Program-made: the position numbers and the translations under genes
DNA from: Sphingobacterium sp. N143
Lineage (GTDB): Bacteria; Bacteroidota; Bacteroidia; Sphingobacteriales; Sphingobacteriaceae
Assembly: GCF_030325625.1 (NCBI RefSeq)
Contig: NZ_JACAIS010000003.1
Location: 124,001 to 188,000 of the forward strand
Length of the DNA stretch: 64,000 nucleotides
Reading direction: 5' to 3'
Shown: positions 1 through 10,205 of the stretch, one piece after another
Position numbering within the stretch: position 1 is the first letter of the stretch
Layout of the letters: each line of letters begins with the position of its first letter
The notes under the pieces: model-generated
What the model was told of the DNA's origin: nothing
Seen by the model: the letters and a program-made list of their open reading frames with translations, nothing else
Database searches by the model: none

Positions 1-88
1 AAATTAATTTTTCGAGCTTAGGTGGATGGGGCTATGCACTTCTATTTCAAAAATGAGATTTTCCAGGCATCATCCTCGAATAATCGCA

Positions 89-1023
89 TTAAAATGTAGG
101 TGGTGCTGCGTTTAGATCTGCTTCCAAAAATTCCTCAATCATCGGAACGATCCAGTCCATTCTGTACATCATACCGATATGGGTGGTGCCTGGCAGAATA
201 GCAAGACGTGATTTGGGCAGACCATGAATATCTCCCATTTTCCCACCACCCATGGCCTTAAACAGTGCCACAGCATGTTCGTAGCGTATACCATCTGCAT
301 CACCAATCGCCATAAACAAAGGTGCTTTGATATTTTTCACTTCTTTGGACCAGTCATAAGGCTTTAAATCTATATGCATTACTTTTTTCACAAATTCAGG
401 AAAATGGGCTGGGTCATTACCAAGACTGTCATATTGCTTGACGATTTCAGAATCTTTAAACATGTCCGCATTGATGGATGAAAAGCTGGCTTCAACATCA
501 GGCCACCATCCATCATGTGCATAACTGCCAGATAATATCACTAACCTACGCAGCTGCTCAGGATGGCGCACGGCAAACTGAAAAGCAATCCCCCCCCCAT
601 ACTATAGCCTAAGACATCTGCGCTGTCTATCTTAAGATGTTTCAATAAACCAGATACATCATCCGCCATCCCCTCATAACTGATCTCCCGGTCTATATCT
701 CTGGTACGTCCATGGCCCTGCATTTCTGCAACAATCACTTTCCGTCCGGCAAATAAAGGAATGATATTCGCCCAGTTTAATGGAATGGTCATAAAAGACC
801 CATGCAGCAACACAATAGGCTTTCCTTCACCATATACTTCATAATACATTTTAAGTCCATTTACAGGGGCATAACCTACCTCTGTTGGCTTGGCTTTCTT
901 TGCTGTCAGGGTATCTTCCACTTGACTGGCTTTGTTCGTTTGCTTTTGCACTGACTGCTGACAGGATACCAAGATACCCAAAAGCCCACTCACGATAGCT
1001 GTTATTGTTGTCTTCATTTTCAT
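89..1023 (-). pseudogene. alpha/beta hydrolase lipoprotein, frameshifted
   Basis: Two overlapping minus-strand frames together encode one alpha/beta-fold hydrolase. The N-terminal part (1023 to about 590) has a lipoprotein signal with lipobox LVSC (Cys21), the oxyanion-hole segment LLHGS, and the nucleophile elbow GYSMGGG (Ser141). The C-terminal part (571 to 89) continues with HPEQLRRLVILSGSYA and ends with a typical acid/His region (GDADG, then GTTHIG). The frames join in a run of nine C at 590-598 (G on the coding strand). A run of 7 or 10 would restore the elbow and the following IAFQFAVRHPE. The cause could be an inactivating indel, a phase-variable tract or a sequencing error. The catalytic residues are otherwise present. 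The substrate cannot be told from the sequence. Confidence 0.8.
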
Positions 1024-1050
1024 ATCGATTTATTTTGTTATTGGTATAAG

Positions 1051-1123
1051 CAAATATACCGACATCATGCCCCTGCATGCATAGTGGGTATCCGACAATT
1101 CAAGGGGGCAATAGCGACAATTC
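1051..1123 (-). promoter_or_regulatory. candidate promoter with two direct repeats (LytTR-like operator)
   Basis: On the minus strand a perfect TAnnTTTG -7 element (TATATTTG, 1051-1058) lies 28 bases before the hydrolase start. No TTTG is seen at the -33 position. Instead the nonamer GAATTGTCG occurs twice, at 1093-1101 and 1115-1123, with an exact 22-base period. A promoter lacking -33 with two 9-base repeats two helical turns apart just upstream is the layout used by LytTR-type activators. The assignment is an inference. Confidence 0.45.
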
Positions 1124-1281
1124 CTTTCAGTTGAAAAGGTTTGAAAGCTTTACCGCTCCATCACGGTCAATGAAAAATAATGTCTACTGACATAAAATAT
1201 TTCAGGTAAAAAATAGAAATCAGTACAGCCTTATGTAATATTTCCTTAAATTGTCTCCTGTATTTAATAAGACTGGACGGT

Positions 1282-1872
1282 ATGGATATACTAGAATTGG
1301 ACGCCGCATATTGGGATGAGCGTTATAAAAATCGTCAAACAGGATGGGATATTGGTTACGCCTCCCCGCCTATTATCAACTATGCCGAAGCTTCAATCCC
1401 TAAGCATGCCTCCATCTTAATTCCAGGTTGTGGAAATGCCCACGAGGCAAAGGCACTTTTGGCACTCGGCTTCAAGCATATCACCCTATTGGATATCGCG
1501 CCAACTTTGGTTGAAAACGTCAGGCAGGAACTGGGTGAGCATGCTCCTATTCAAGTCATCTGCCAGGACTTTTTTCAACATAACCAGCAGTACGATTATA
1601 TCCTGGAGCAAACTTTCTTCTGCGCATTGCATCCAACACTACGGCAAAAATACGTACAACAGATGGCAGCCCTGCTTCATCCAAATGGCATTCTTGCCGG
1701 CCTATTATTCAATAAAGAATTTACACAACAAGGTCCTCCCTTTGGGGGAAACAAGACAATCTATCAGCAGCTCTTCCACAGCGATTTTAATATTTTGCAA
1801 ATGATCGATTGCCCAAACAGTATCCCCCCAAGACAGGGTAATGAGCTCTTCTTTGCATTAAAAAAGAAATAG
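1282..1872 (+). CDS. TPMT-family class I SAM-dependent methyltransferase
   Basis: A 196-residue cytoplasmic protein. It starts with an aromatic/acidic segment (AAYWDERYKNRQTGWDIG) typical of the thiopurine S-methyltransferase-like family. Next comes a SAM-binding motif I variant ILIPGCGNAHEA (about residues 45-56), with the acidic residue of motif II in LLDIAP (about 68-73). Family members methylate thiols or small nucleophiles such as thiopurine, selenium, tellurium or halide compounds. The substrate here is not predictable. It stands alone on the plus strand, converging with the SulP gene, with only 6 bases between the stops. Full family length is present. Confidence 0.85.
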   Translation: MDILELDAAYWDERYKNRQTGWDIGYASPPIINYAEASIPKHASILIPGCGNAHEAKALLALGFKHITLLDIAPTLVENVRQELGEHAPIQVICQDFFQHNQQYDYILEQTFFCALHPTLRQKYVQQMAALLHPNGILAGLLFNKEFTQQGPPFGGNKTIYQQLFHSDFNILQMIDCPNSIPPRQGNELFFALKKK

Positions 1873-1878
1873 CTGGCC

Positions 1879-3411
1879 CTATTTCCCGGGCATTACCTTA
1901 TAGGTTGGATCTTCGATGATATTGACGATGGCAATTCCCTCGGCATTTTTGAGTAGCGAACGGCAGTCTTCACTAAGATGCCAGAGCTCTATTTTCTTTT
2001 CCTGTGTGGCATAGCGCTCTGTAATTTTATTGAGTGCGTCAACAGCAGACATATCAACTATCCGGCTTTCTTTAAAATCCAAAATCACACGCTCAGGATC
2101 TTCCGATACATCAAACTTATCGAGGAAGTTGGCCGTGGACCCAAAAAAAAGAGGGCCATATATTTCGTAATGTTTAACACCATCCGCATCGATATATTTT
2201 CTGGCCCGTATGCGTTTTGCATTGTCCCACGCAAAAACAAGTGCTGAGATCACCACACCGACCAATACTGCCAAGGCCAGATTGTGCAGCAATACGGTAA
2301 TAACCGCAACAAGGATACCAACAAAAATATCCGACTTTGGAAATTTATTGATCACACGAAAGCTCACCCACTGAAAGGTACCGATAGCGACCATCATCAT
2401 CACACCTACCAGTGCTGCCATCGGAATTTGTTCGATAAAAGGGGCACCGACTAAGATAATCACAAGAATGGTCATGGCTCCGATAAATGAAGATAACCGG
2501 GTCCTGGCGCCCGCGTTCAAATTGACCAGCGTCTGTGCGACCATCGCACATCCACCCATACCACCAAAAAAACCGTTGATCGTATTGGCAACACCTTGAG
2601 CCATGGATTCACGATTGGCATTTCCCTTGCTGGAGGTAATTTCATCCACCATATTAAGGGTCAATAACGATTCTACCAAACCCACACCAGCCATAACCAA
2701 AGAATAGGGAAATATCAACTGCAATGTTTCCATGTTCCAGGGGACATTAGGTATTGTTAAATGTGGTAAAGATCCACTTACAGACGCAATATCCACGACT
2801 TTTTTCGTCTCGATACCAAGCCCCGATACCAAACCAAAAACCACCAGAATGGCAACTAATGAAGCAGGTACAGCTTTGGTCAGTCGGGGGAAGCCAATCA
2901 CGATAAGCATCGTCAATAAAGTCAGCCCCCCCATGATATATAAAGTCGAACCAGACATCCATACCGGTGCTCCCGCTGTATTTGTTTTAAACTGAACGAC
3001 CTGAGCCATAAAGATGATAATGGCCAAACCATTCAAAAAGCCGTACATAACAGGCTGTGGAATTAGACGCACAAATTTCCCCCACTTAAAAAGACCAACT
3101 AAAAATTGAAGGATTCCCGCCAAAACTACCGCCGCAAAAAGATAGGCTATACCATGGCTTGCCGCCAGGGCCATCAGTACAACAACCGTCGCCCCCGCAC
3201 CCCCTGACACCATCCCTGGTCTTCCTCCCAAAATGGAGGTGACAAGCCCCATTAAAAATGCAGCATAAAGTCCGGTCAATGGAGGTAACCCTGCCAAAAT
3301 AGCGAATGAAAGCGATTCAGGGATCATAGTCATCGCCACAGTCAGTCCGGCGAATAGCTCGTTTTTAAAATTGACTGATTTTATATTAAAAAACGTATAG
3401 GTATTGTTCAT
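1879..3411 (-). CDS. SulP-family anion transporter with STAS domain
   Basis: About 510 residues. The N-terminal two thirds carry ten or more hydrophobic helices, beginning FKNELFAGLTVAMTMIPESLSFA, where the family consensus has the IP(Q/E)S element. The C-terminal STAS domain (about residues 400-505) contains VILDFKESRIVDMSAVDAL. SulP proteins carry sulfate, bicarbonate or other anions across the inner membrane. The one-residue variation from the usual IPQ to IPE is seen in several bacterial branches. I place the start at MNNTYTFF because the 12 residues upstream (to 3447) are not family-like. The neighbours give no clue to the ion. Confidence 0.88.
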   Translation of the reverse strand: MNNTYTFFNIKSVNFKNELFAGLTVAMTMIPESLSFAILAGLPPLTGLYAAFLMGLVTSILGGRPGMVSGGAGATVVVLMALAASHGIAYLFAAVVLAGILQFLVGLFKWGKFVRLIPQPVMYGFLNGLAIIIFMAQVVQFKTNTAGAPVWMSGSTLYIMGGLTLLTMLIVIGFPRLTKAVPASLVAILVVFGLVSGLGIETKKVVDIASVSGSLPHLTIPNVPWNMETLQLIFPYSLVMAGVGLVESLLTLNMVDEITSSKGNANRESMAQGVANTINGFFGGMGGCAMVAQTLVNLNAGARTRLSSFIGAMTILVIILVGAPFIEQIPMAALVGVMMMVAIGTFQWVSFRVINKFPKSDIFVGILVAVITVLLHNLALAVLVGVVISALVFAWDNAKRIRARKYIDADGVKHYEIYGPLFFGSTANFLDKFDVSEDPERVILDFKESRIVDMSAVDALNKITERYATQEKKIELWHLSEDCRSLLKNAEGIAIVNIIEDPTYKVMPGK

Positions 3412-3593
3412 TTTAAAAATCACTTGAACAGATGTAAAGTGATGCAAAGGTAATAATCCATAGACGATATCAGCAATAGTTTACATCTTAAAAGAATGTA
3501 TTGGCCGCATATTTCAGTAACATTTTTATCGACAGGTAAAGAGCATCAGTTTCAACGAAGCCATTGGCGCTGACTGATCACGTTCCCTGTAAC

Positions 3594-3628
3594 AAAAAAG
3601 GCTTAACCCTGCGGTTAAGCCTTTTTTG
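3594..3628 (-). terminator. bidirectional intrinsic terminator
   Basis: GGCTTAAC and its complement pair around a short CG-rich loop (3600-3622). A runs precede and T runs follow on both strands. It lies immediately after the L,D-transpeptidase stop (minus strand). Confidence 0.85.
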
Positions 3629-5077
3629 TTAATTCGTCCAGTACTTCTTCAATGCTTCTTTCAGACGTGGGTCATAGCCATAAATATCCGGATAGGAAAC
3701 CAATTTACCACCATCATCCAACCAAGTGGTATAATAAGTCAGGTACACTGGCATTTGCCTTTTCAGTGTTACCCAACGCGATTTTGAAATCGAGTCCGTT
3801 GTAATTTCTTTTGCTATTTTCTCTGCCTGCTTTTCATTATTGACAAGATAGGAAGCTAGCTCAACGGGTTTTTCGACACGCACACAACCATGGCTTACAG
3901 CACGATTGGTCTGTCCGAACATATGTTTTGCAGGTGTGTCGTGAAGGTAGATCGAATAAGGGTTGTCAAATAGAAATTTCACGTTCCCTAGGGAATTATC
4001 TGAACCGGGATTCTGCTTAAAGCGAAATTTCTCCACCGAATCCGCATTCCAGTTCACCGTTGCCGGATCGACCTGCTTGCCTTTGTAATAGGCCACCATA
4101 TTACGCGAAGCCAGATAATTGGGATTATTTCTTACGCTGGCCAAAAGTTCTTTCTTAACAATACTACTTGGAATATGCCAGACCGGATTGACTTGCATGG
4201 CATCCAGCATACCCTGCATGACCGGTGTTTCATGGTTTTCACCTTTTTTGGAATAGGCTGGATTATCCGTCGCCCCCACACAGACATTCATCAATTGGCT
4301 TGTTTTGCCTTCCTCCATGATATGTAAACGCTGTTCAGGAATATTCACAAAGACATACCTCGCTGGAAAAGATTCCCCCATCCAGCGTAATTTTTCAAGC
4401 ACCATCAATACCTGGCTTCTTTGGATGCTGTTCAAGTCTTCATTTTCCAAAAGCCCCTGAAACTTAACATAGTACTGATTTTTTGGCTGAATAGCCGCCA
4501 ATGCCGGGCCCATTTTTATGCTATCCAACAGATGCACAACCTTGTCATAATTCATCCGTTTTTGAGGAACAAAGTACCGGCCATACAAACGTTTAGGATT
4601 GATCACGCCATATTTCATGCTGCTGACATAAGCAACCAGGCCATCTGACCCCAATAGATCCAGTTTCGCTAAAAGAGGGTAAGCTTCCGCGACATCCTTA
4701 GGCTTCAATCTCCGCAGGGAGAACAAGGTTTCCTTGATAGCAGCAGTATGAAAATAACTCGTTCGTATACCATGCTCTTCACTACGCTCAAAGTAACTCA
4801 ACATCGTATCAATGCTTCCATCAAATAAATGTTCAGCAATTAAAGTCATGCCGGCAGTAGAATCAGACAATTCTTTCATCCAGCTTGGATTATGCAGCTG
4901 CGATTTTTGTTTACTATAGATTTCTTTGAAAACATTCACATAAACCGCGGTATCAAATTTCTGATATGATTTATGTTCAAAACCTTTTGCGAGAACATCA
5001 CCATATGTTGGTGGATTATCCTTACAAGAAAAAAATACAACTGAAACAAACGAAATAAAAACTAAAAAACGTGACAT
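3629..5077 (-). CDS. L,D-transpeptidase (YkuD domain) lipoprotein
   Basis: A 482-residue murein cross-linking enzyme of the long YcbB/LdtD-like type. It has a lipoprotein signal (Cys18 in VVFFSC), a long scaffold region, and a C-terminal YkuD domain with the catalytic motif SHGCVRV (Cys398) preceded by the paired His segment YLHDTP. Such enzymes make 3-3 cross-links or attach proteins to peptidoglycan in the periplasm. I chose MSRFLVFIS as the start. The frame runs on to 5134, but those codons lie inside a hairpin (5098-5123) and would spoil the signal peptide. It lies downstream of fbp on the same strand, separated by that hairpin. Confidence 0.9.
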   Translation of the reverse strand: MSRFLVFISFVSVVFFSCKDNPPTYGDVLAKGFEHKSYQKFDTAVYVNVFKEIYSKQKSQLHNPSWMKELSDSTAGMTLIAEHLFDGSIDTMLSYFERSEEHGIRTSYFHTAAIKETLFSLRRLKPKDVAEAYPLLAKLDLLGSDGLVAYVSSMKYGVINPKRLYGRYFVPQKRMNYDKVVHLLDSIKMGPALAAIQPKNQYYVKFQGLLENEDLNSIQRSQVLMVLEKLRWMGESFPARYVFVNIPEQRLHIMEEGKTSQLMNVCVGATDNPAYSKKGENHETPVMQGMLDAMQVNPVWHIPSSIVKKELLASVRNNPNYLASRNMVAYYKGKQVDPATVNWNADSVEKFRFKQNPGSDNSLGNVKFLFDNPYSIYLHDTPAKHMFGQTNRAVSHGCVRVEKPVELASYLVNNEKQAEKIAKEITTDSISKSRWVTLKRQMPVYLTYYTTWLDDGGKLVSYPDIYGYDPRLKEALKKYWTN

Positions 5078-5097
5078 ACGACAAATAATGAAAAAGA

Positions 5098-5123
5098 AAT
5101 GGCTTCGCAATAATGAAGCCATT
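5098..5123 (-). terminator. hairpin between fbp and the L,D-transpeptidase gene
   Basis: AATGGCTTC and GAAGCCATT form a perfect 9-bp stem with an 8-base loop. On the minus strand it is followed by TCTTTTTC. It is likely the fbp terminator, and it sits just upstream of the transpeptidase start. Confidence 0.65.
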
Positions 5124-5190
5124 TTCTGATACAAAGATAAATAATTCTTATGGTGAAACGAATCTCACTTGTCATCAAATCACTACAGAA

Positions 5191-6201
5191 TCAGTTACTA
5201 TATTTTTCCAGGAAATCTTCCAGCAGTTCAACCATGTCTGTATTGCCCAGAAAAGCAGCCGAACGCTGGTGTAAAGTTTTTGGTTCGATATCCAAGATCC
5301 GTTGATACCCGTTGGAGGCCTTGCCCCCAGCCTGCTCAATGATAAAAGCAATTGGATTACATTCGTACATCAACCTTAATTTTCCATTTGGGTGAGCAGA
5401 TGTAGTGGGATAAAGGAATATCCCCCCTTTCAATAAATTACGGTGTATATCAGCGACCATAGAACCAATATAACGCGAAGCATATGGACGTTGGGTTGCC
5501 AGATCCTCCATCTGGCAGTATTTAATATACTGTTTAACTCCATTTGGAAATTTGGAATAGTTCCCTTCGTTGATCGAATAGATATGACCAGCATCGGGAA
5601 TTTTCATATCCGGATGTGACAAACAAAACTCACCTATGGATGGATCCAGCGTAAAACCGTTGACGCCTTTTCCCGTGGTATAAACCAGCATGGTAGAGCT
5701 TCCATAAATGACATATCCCGCAGCAACTTGTTTGGTCCCGTACTGTAAAATATCATTACTATTGCAGGATACACCTGTTTCAGAAATACGTCGATAAATC
5801 GAAAAAATGGTCCCAACAGACACATTCACATCAATATTACTGGAACCATCCAGGGGGTCTATACATACAATATACTTGGCATTCTTCGAAACCCCCGATT
5901 GGATATAAACTGGGTTCTCATGTTCTTCAGAAGCAACAACACAACATTCCCCTCCGCTCTGAAGAGCGTTGATAAATTGCTCATCAGCATACACGTCCAA
6001 CTTCTTCTGTCCTTCGCCCTGCACATTGGTTTGTCCGGCATCACCTAAAATATCAACCAGTCCCGCCTTGTTGACTTCCCTATTGACAATCTTAGCTGCA
6101 ATTCCGATATCGCGTAAAAGCCTGGACAGCTCTCCTTTGGCATAAGGAAAGTCGGCTTGTTTTTCAATAATAAATTGACCTAGTGTTGTTATACCACTCA
6201 T
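5191..6201 (-). CDS. fbp: class 1 fructose-1,6-bisphosphatase
   Basis: A 336-residue gluconeogenic enzyme that removes the 1-phosphate from fructose 1,6-bisphosphate. Visible class 1 signatures are the metal-binding segment [25 protein letters not shown], the upstream glutamates of EEHENP, and the C-terminal [11 protein letters not shown] with EQAGGKAS. Length is normal. The start [10 protein letters not shown] is preferred over an upstream in-frame Met at 6252, because the extra 17 residues are hydrophobic and not conserved in the family. The upstream region (6202-6461) has a striking imperfect palindrome (see 6272-6357) that may regulate it. Confidence 0.95.
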   Translation of the reverse strand: MSGITTLGQFIIEKQADFPYAKGELSRLLRDIGIAAKIVNREVNKAGLVDILGDAGQTNVQGEGQKKLDVYADEQFINALQSGGECCVVASEEHENPVYIQSGVSKNAKYIVCIDPLDGSSNIDVNVSVGTIFSIYRRISETGVSCNSNDILQYGTKQVAAGYVIYGSSTMLVYTTGKGVNGFTLDPSIGEFCLSHPDMKIPDAGHIYSINEGNYSKFPNGVKQYIKYCQMEDLATQRPYASRYIGSMVADIHRNLLKGGIFLYPTTSAHPNGKLRLMYECNPIAFIIEQAGGKASNGYQRILDIEPKTLHQRSAAFLGNTDMVELLEDFLEKYSN

Positions 6202-6271
6202 AATAAATTGTTTATTGGATATTTGTTGCACAAAGCTAAAAAAGTAAAACAAATTTTAGCAAAATCAATTT

Positions 6272-6357
6272 CCTGATAAACTAAATTTTAGCAAACTAAA
6301 TACGCAATCGATTGCGCAATTCGTTAAAAACTTAGTTCTGCTAAAACGATTATCAGG
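6272..6357. promoter_or_regulatory. 86-bp imperfect inverted repeat centred on a perfect 14-bp palindrome
   Basis: The centre is the perfect palindrome CGCAATCGATTGCG (6303-6316). Matching elements extend outward on both sides in the same order: AACTAA, TTTTAGCA, and finally CCTGATAA (6272-6279) against TTATCAGG (6350-6357). A further AATTTTAGCAAAA copy lies at 6252-6264. The central palindrome resembles LacI-family operators. The region lies between fbp (minus) and the small plus-strand gene at 6462. Its function is inferred, not known. Confidence 0.5.
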
Positions 6358-6461
6358 CTAAAAAAAATAATAAAGTACACCAGCAAGTAAATATATTTTA
6401 AAGATGTGCAATTAAAAAAAAACCAAAAAATGCTAAGTATTTGGTAATTTTGGCTAAATAA

Positions 6462-6704
6462 ATGAATAGCATGCAACGACTTATACAGCTTATCGAGAAG
6501 GAAAAATTAGGTAACCAGCCAATCACACAACATACATTGATCATCGATGACAAACAAATTGTCCATGGCGCCCTTTTCTTGGTAAAAACCGAACGAAAAA
6601 CGTTTAAAATTATGGTTCCGGCCCCTTTCCATGAAGAACTGCTCAACAAAAAAACAAGCATCCAAATGCTTATCAAACATCCCGAAGCGATGCTGCTCTC
6701 TTAG
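6462..6704 (+). CDS. small protein of unknown function
   Basis: An 80-residue soluble protein with no family that I recognise. It reads MNSMQRLIQLIEKEKLG, then an alternating beta-like segment (TLIIDDKQIVHGALFLVKTE, about residues 25-44) and a short C-terminal helix. A perfect TAnnTTTG element (TAATTTTG, 6445-6452) ends only 9 bases before the ATG, implying a very short or absent leader. A second start, MQRL at 6471, is possible. Overlapping minus-strand frames look less protein-like. It is divergent from fbp across the palindrome at 6272-6357. Confidence 0.55.
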   Translation: MNSMQRLIQLIEKEKLGNQPITQHTLIIDDKQIVHGALFLVKTERKTFKIMVPAPFHEELLNKKTSIQMLIKHPEAMLLS

Positions 6705-6880
6705 CGTCGCTCTTTGCAAACTTAAGCCGCAATCGATATTCCTGTATTCCGTTGCTAAACAAAATAAGCGTCTACTTTGTTATGCATTATGGTACCCTGC
6801 TCATGGTGTATCCACCTGGTTTATCCCATTTGCATGATGAACACAATCTTATCATGAAATATTACAAGAAAACATCATAA

Positions 6881-9703
6881 ATGCATAACATTCACCGGGA
6901 TATAACCCTTAATTTTATGATACACAAAAACGCTATGCAACACCAATATAAACTTTCCGGAATGTCCTGCGAGGGCTGTAGAACCACCATTGAAAACAAA
7001 CTAAATGAACAACAGGGCATTCAGGCCAAAGTCAGTCTGGATCCACCACTACTGACAATACTGTCAGAAAAACATATCCCCATACAGCATTTACAGGCAA
7101 TATTGTCCAAAGCGGGCAATTATCAGCTTAGTGAAATGCACGAAGAGTCTCCTTCAGTCCCCTCTCATCATGGACATGCTCAACAACGCAGCCCAGGCAA
7201 ATATATCTGTCCAATGCATTGTGAAGGTGAAAAGACATACGATCAGCCCGGTCGCTGTCCGGTATGTGGCATGCACCTCGTTCCTATGGCCGATATTGAT
7301 CCCAAAAAAAACGAAGCTCACCATCCTGAGCAGACATCAAACAAGCAGCAACATGCCAGTATGGATCACAAGCACATGGATCATAGCCAGCATACAGACA
7401 AGCCTGTTCATCAGGCAGAAACTATTGGGGCAGCGCAAAACATGAATGCAAATTCTACAGGAAAGTACTATTGCCCGATGCATTGTGAAGGCGATAAACT
7501 TTATGACAAGGCCGGAAACTGCCCGGTCTGTGGGATGAATCTGGAAAAAATCCCGGAGATAAATACAGCCATACAGTACAGCTGTCCCATGCACCCTGAG
7601 GTTGTTCAGGACCATCCGGGAAGCTGTCCCATCTGTGGAATGGACCTGGTTCCCATCGCTAGTGGAAACCCTAGGGCGGATGATGATAATTATCGGGATC
7701 TCCGCATGAAACTCTGGCTGTCCATTTTGTTCACAGTGCCCATATTTGTGCTTTCCATGGGTGAAATGCTCCCGGGTAACCCAATAGGTAAAATTGTCCC
7801 ACCGCATTGGTCCGGCTGGATACAACTTATCCTATCCCTCCCCGTTGTATTCTATACCTGCTGGTCATTTTTCCAACGCGGATGGATATCCTTCAAAACC
7901 TGGCACCTCAATATGTTCAGCTTAATAGCCCTTGGCGCTGGAGCTGCTTTCATCTACAGTCTGGTAGGCTTATTTTTTCCGCAGATTTTTCCGGAAGACC
8001 TAAAAAATCACCATGGCTACATTGCCTTATACTTTGAATCTGTTACAGTAATCTTAACCTTGGTACTCTTGGGACAGGTCATGGAGGCTAAAGCTCATTC
8101 CAGAACCAACTCAGCTATTAAAGAACTGATCAAGCTAAGTCCATCCGAGGCCACCCGGGTTGAAAATGGAGTAGACAAAAAAATTGGTATCGAACAGATT
8201 CAGATCGGCGATATCTTGAAAGTGAAGCCCGGAGATAAAATTCCAGTAGATGGCCAAATTACCTCAGGCAATACGCATATTGATGAATCCATGCTGACCG
8301 GCGAACCGCTTCCTGTGGAAAAACAAGAAGGTGACAATATCAGCTCGGGGACAATCAATGGTGATCGTAGTTTCCTGATGAAAGCAGAACGTATAGGATC
8401 CGATACCTTATTGGCCCAAATTATCCAAATGGTAAATGACGCAAGCAGAAGCAAGGCGCCAATCCAACGTCTTACGGATAAAGTTTCTGAAGTATTTGTC
8501 CCGATCGTTATAATTATTGCAGTACTGACTTTCTTCGCCTGGTGGTTATGGGGCCCTGCCCCCTCACTAGCCTTTGGATTCGCCAATGCCCTGGCTGTAC
8601 TTATTGTAGCATGTCCCTGTGCTCTGGGGCTCGCAACGCCAATGTCAGTAATGGTGGGAGTAGGCAAAGGTGCTAAAAATGGTATCCTCATCAAAGATGC
8701 CAGTGCATTGGAAAAAATGAATCAAGTAGACGTTATCCTGACCGACAAAACAGGCACCATCACCGAAGGGAAACCAACGGTAGACGAAGTTTATGCTACC
8801 CCTTTCAGTAACCACAAGGAGATCTTGTCACTCGCCGCATCATTAAACAACAATAGCACACATCCGCTCGGACATGCCCTAATCGAAAAGGCAAAACAGG
8901 AAACAACCCGGCTAGATTATCCGGTTGTTGATTTCGAAAATATTGCCGGCCAGGGTATTCAAGGAAAAATAGACCATCAACTCATTGCCCTCGGCAATCA
9001 GTTACTGATGAAATCACTGGCTGTTTCCATACCTGAGGACATACAGACAAAAGTTGAAACAGCTCAATCCAAGGGCAAAACAGTCTCCTACTTATCCAAA
9101 GGAAATCAATTACTGGGCTATTTCAGTATTTCGGACCAAATAAAAACCTCCTCCAGACAAGCGATACAATACTTGCTCCAGCGCCAGGTCGACGTCATGA
9201 TGCTCACAGGCGACAATATGCATACAGCAAAATCTGTTGCTGATCAGGTCGGTATCAAACATTTCAAGGCCAACACCCTGCCTAAAGATAAATTACAGGA
9301 AATCCATTCCCTGCAACAAAAAAGCCATACTGTTGCAATGGCAGGCGACGGCATCAATGATGCTCCAGCATTGGCCCAGGCTGACATCGGCATCGCCATG
9401 GGAACAGGAACAGATGTCGCCATACAAAGCGCCTCTTTGACTTTACTGAAAGGAGACTTAAGGGGAATTGCTAAAGCTAAAATCCTCAGCCATAAATTGC
9501 TCCGTAACATCAAAGAGAATCTAGGTTTTGCATTTATCTATAATATCTTAGGCATCCCCCTGGCTGCAGGTGTGTTATACCCATCATTTGGTATCCTATT
9601 ATCGCCAATGATCGCAGCAGCAGCCATGAGCTTTAGTTCCGTTTCTGTGATTCTAAATTCCTTACGACTAAACCGGGCTACAATTGATATCGATGATAAA
9701 TAA
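6881..9703 (+). CDS. copA: copper-type P1B ATPase (heavy-metal-translocating)
   Basis: A 940-residue metal-exporting ATPase. It has an N-terminal HMA domain with GMSCEGC (Cys30, Cys33), then three CPMH...CPxCGM metal-binding repeats (about residues 107-136, 196-224 and 233-262) separated by a His/Met/Gln-rich linker. The ATPase core carries the actuator motif TGEPLPVEK, the transmembrane CPC (Cys578-Pro-Cys580) and phosphorylation motif DKTGT (Asp622). It ends with the ATP-binding HPLG and hinge motifs MLTGDN and [13 protein letters not shown] with this N-terminus indicates Cu(I)/Ag(I) export. The start could instead be Met13 (6917) or Met19 (6935). No metallochaperone or regulator gene adjoins it. 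Confidence 0.93.
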   Translation: MHNIHRDITLNFMIHKNAMQHQYKLSGMSCEGCRTTIENKLNEQQGIQAKVSLDPPLLTILSEKHIPIQHLQAILSKAGNYQLSEMHEESPSVPSHHGHAQQRSPGKYICPMHCEGEKTYDQPGRCPVCGMHLVPMADIDPKKNEAHHPEQTSNKQQHASMDHKHMDHSQHTDKPVHQAETIGAAQNMNANSTGKYYCPMHCEGDKLYDKAGNCPVCGMNLEKIPEINTAIQYSCPMHPEVVQDHPGSCPICGMDLVPIASGNPRADDDNYRDLRMKLWLSILFTVPIFVLSMGEMLPGNPIGKIVPPHWSGWIQLILSLPVVFYTCWSFFQRGWISFKTWHLNMFSLIALGAGAAFIYSLVGLFFPQIFPEDLKNHHGYIALYFESVTVILTLVLLGQVMEAKAHSRTNSAIKELIKLSPSEATRVENGVDKKIGIEQIQIGDILKVKPGDKIPVDGQITSGNTHIDESMLTGEPLPVEKQEGDNISSGTINGDRSFLMKAERIGSDTLLAQIIQMVNDASRSKAPIQRLTDKVSEVFVPIVIIIAVLTFFAWWLWGPAPSLAFGFANALAVLIVACPCALGLATPMSVMVGVGKGAKNGILIKDASALEKMNQVDVILTDKTGTITEGKPTVDEVYATPFSNHKEILSLAASLNNNSTHPLGHALIEKAKQETTRLDYPVVDFENIAGQGIQGKIDHQLIALGNQLLMKSLAVSIPEDIQTKVETAQSKGKTVSYLSKGNQLLGYFSISDQIKTSSRQAIQYLLQRQVDVMMLTGDNMHTAKSVADQVGIKHFKANTLPKDKLQEIHSLQQKSHTVAMAGDGINDAPALAQADIGIAMGTGTDVAIQSASLTLLKGDLRGIAKAKILSHKLLRNIKENLGFAFIYNILGIPLAAGVLYPSFGILLSPMIAAAAMSFSSVSVILNSLRLNRATIDIDDK

Positions 9704-9785
9704 ACAAAAACCAAACACAGGTGATCGGCAAAAGTAGATATTACCTATATTCGCTGTAAATAATGACAACTTATTTCATGTCGGT

Positions 9786-10064
9786 ATGCGCAATATTCTT
9801 TTAATAATTCTATCTGTTATTGTCACGCTCATCTGCGTCAAAAATCAGCAGATTGTCCATCTAAATCTTTTTGTGGAGACCAAAATTACACTATGGAAAT
9901 TACTGTTAACATTTTTTGTCATAGGAATTATATTTACTTCTCTGCTGAAATTTGGTAGAGGAAGACCACAGGAAGAAAATCCAGCTGATTTTGATCAATT
10001 AGAAGAAGAGGAACATGATCCTAAGTCCCGTTTGTCTGATGAAGATCGAGATTTCCTATCGTAG
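9786..10064 (+). CDS. LapA-domain (DUF1049-like) small membrane protein
   Basis: A 92-residue protein with two hydrophobic segments (about residues 3-18 and 37-55) linked by KNQQIVHLNLFVETKITLW. This matches the short-hairpin pattern of LapA/DUF1049 proteins (…NxxxVxLNL…PLWLLL). The tail from about residue 60 is strongly acidic (DQLEEEEHDPKS). LapA in E. coli takes part in lipopolysaccharide assembly. The role here is not established. It sits between the copper ATPase and tRNA-Lys with its own short upstream region. Confidence 0.6.
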   Translation: MRNILLIILSVIVTLICVKNQQIVHLNLFVETKITLWKLLLTFFVIGIIFTSLLKFGRGRPQEENPADFDQLEEEEHDPKSRLSDEDRDFLS

Positions 10065-10205
10065 TCATAAAAAATAAATCACTAAAAATGAAGGTTTAAA
10101 CGATCAAAAGGCATTTTTATCTGCTAAATAGTTGCGAGAAATATAGAATTAGCCTATCTTTGCATCACTTCAAACAAGGAACAATAGTTCAGAAAAAAGA
10201 AGGAA

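Noticed and set aside
89..571. Separate hydrolase gene starting inside the window
   Set aside because: It has no start region of its own and continues the frame of 541-1023 across a homopolymer; treated as one frameshifted gene.
6398..6719. Minus-strand frames opposite the small gene at 6462
   Set aside because: The plus-strand frame has a promoter-like -7 element and a more ordinary protein composition.
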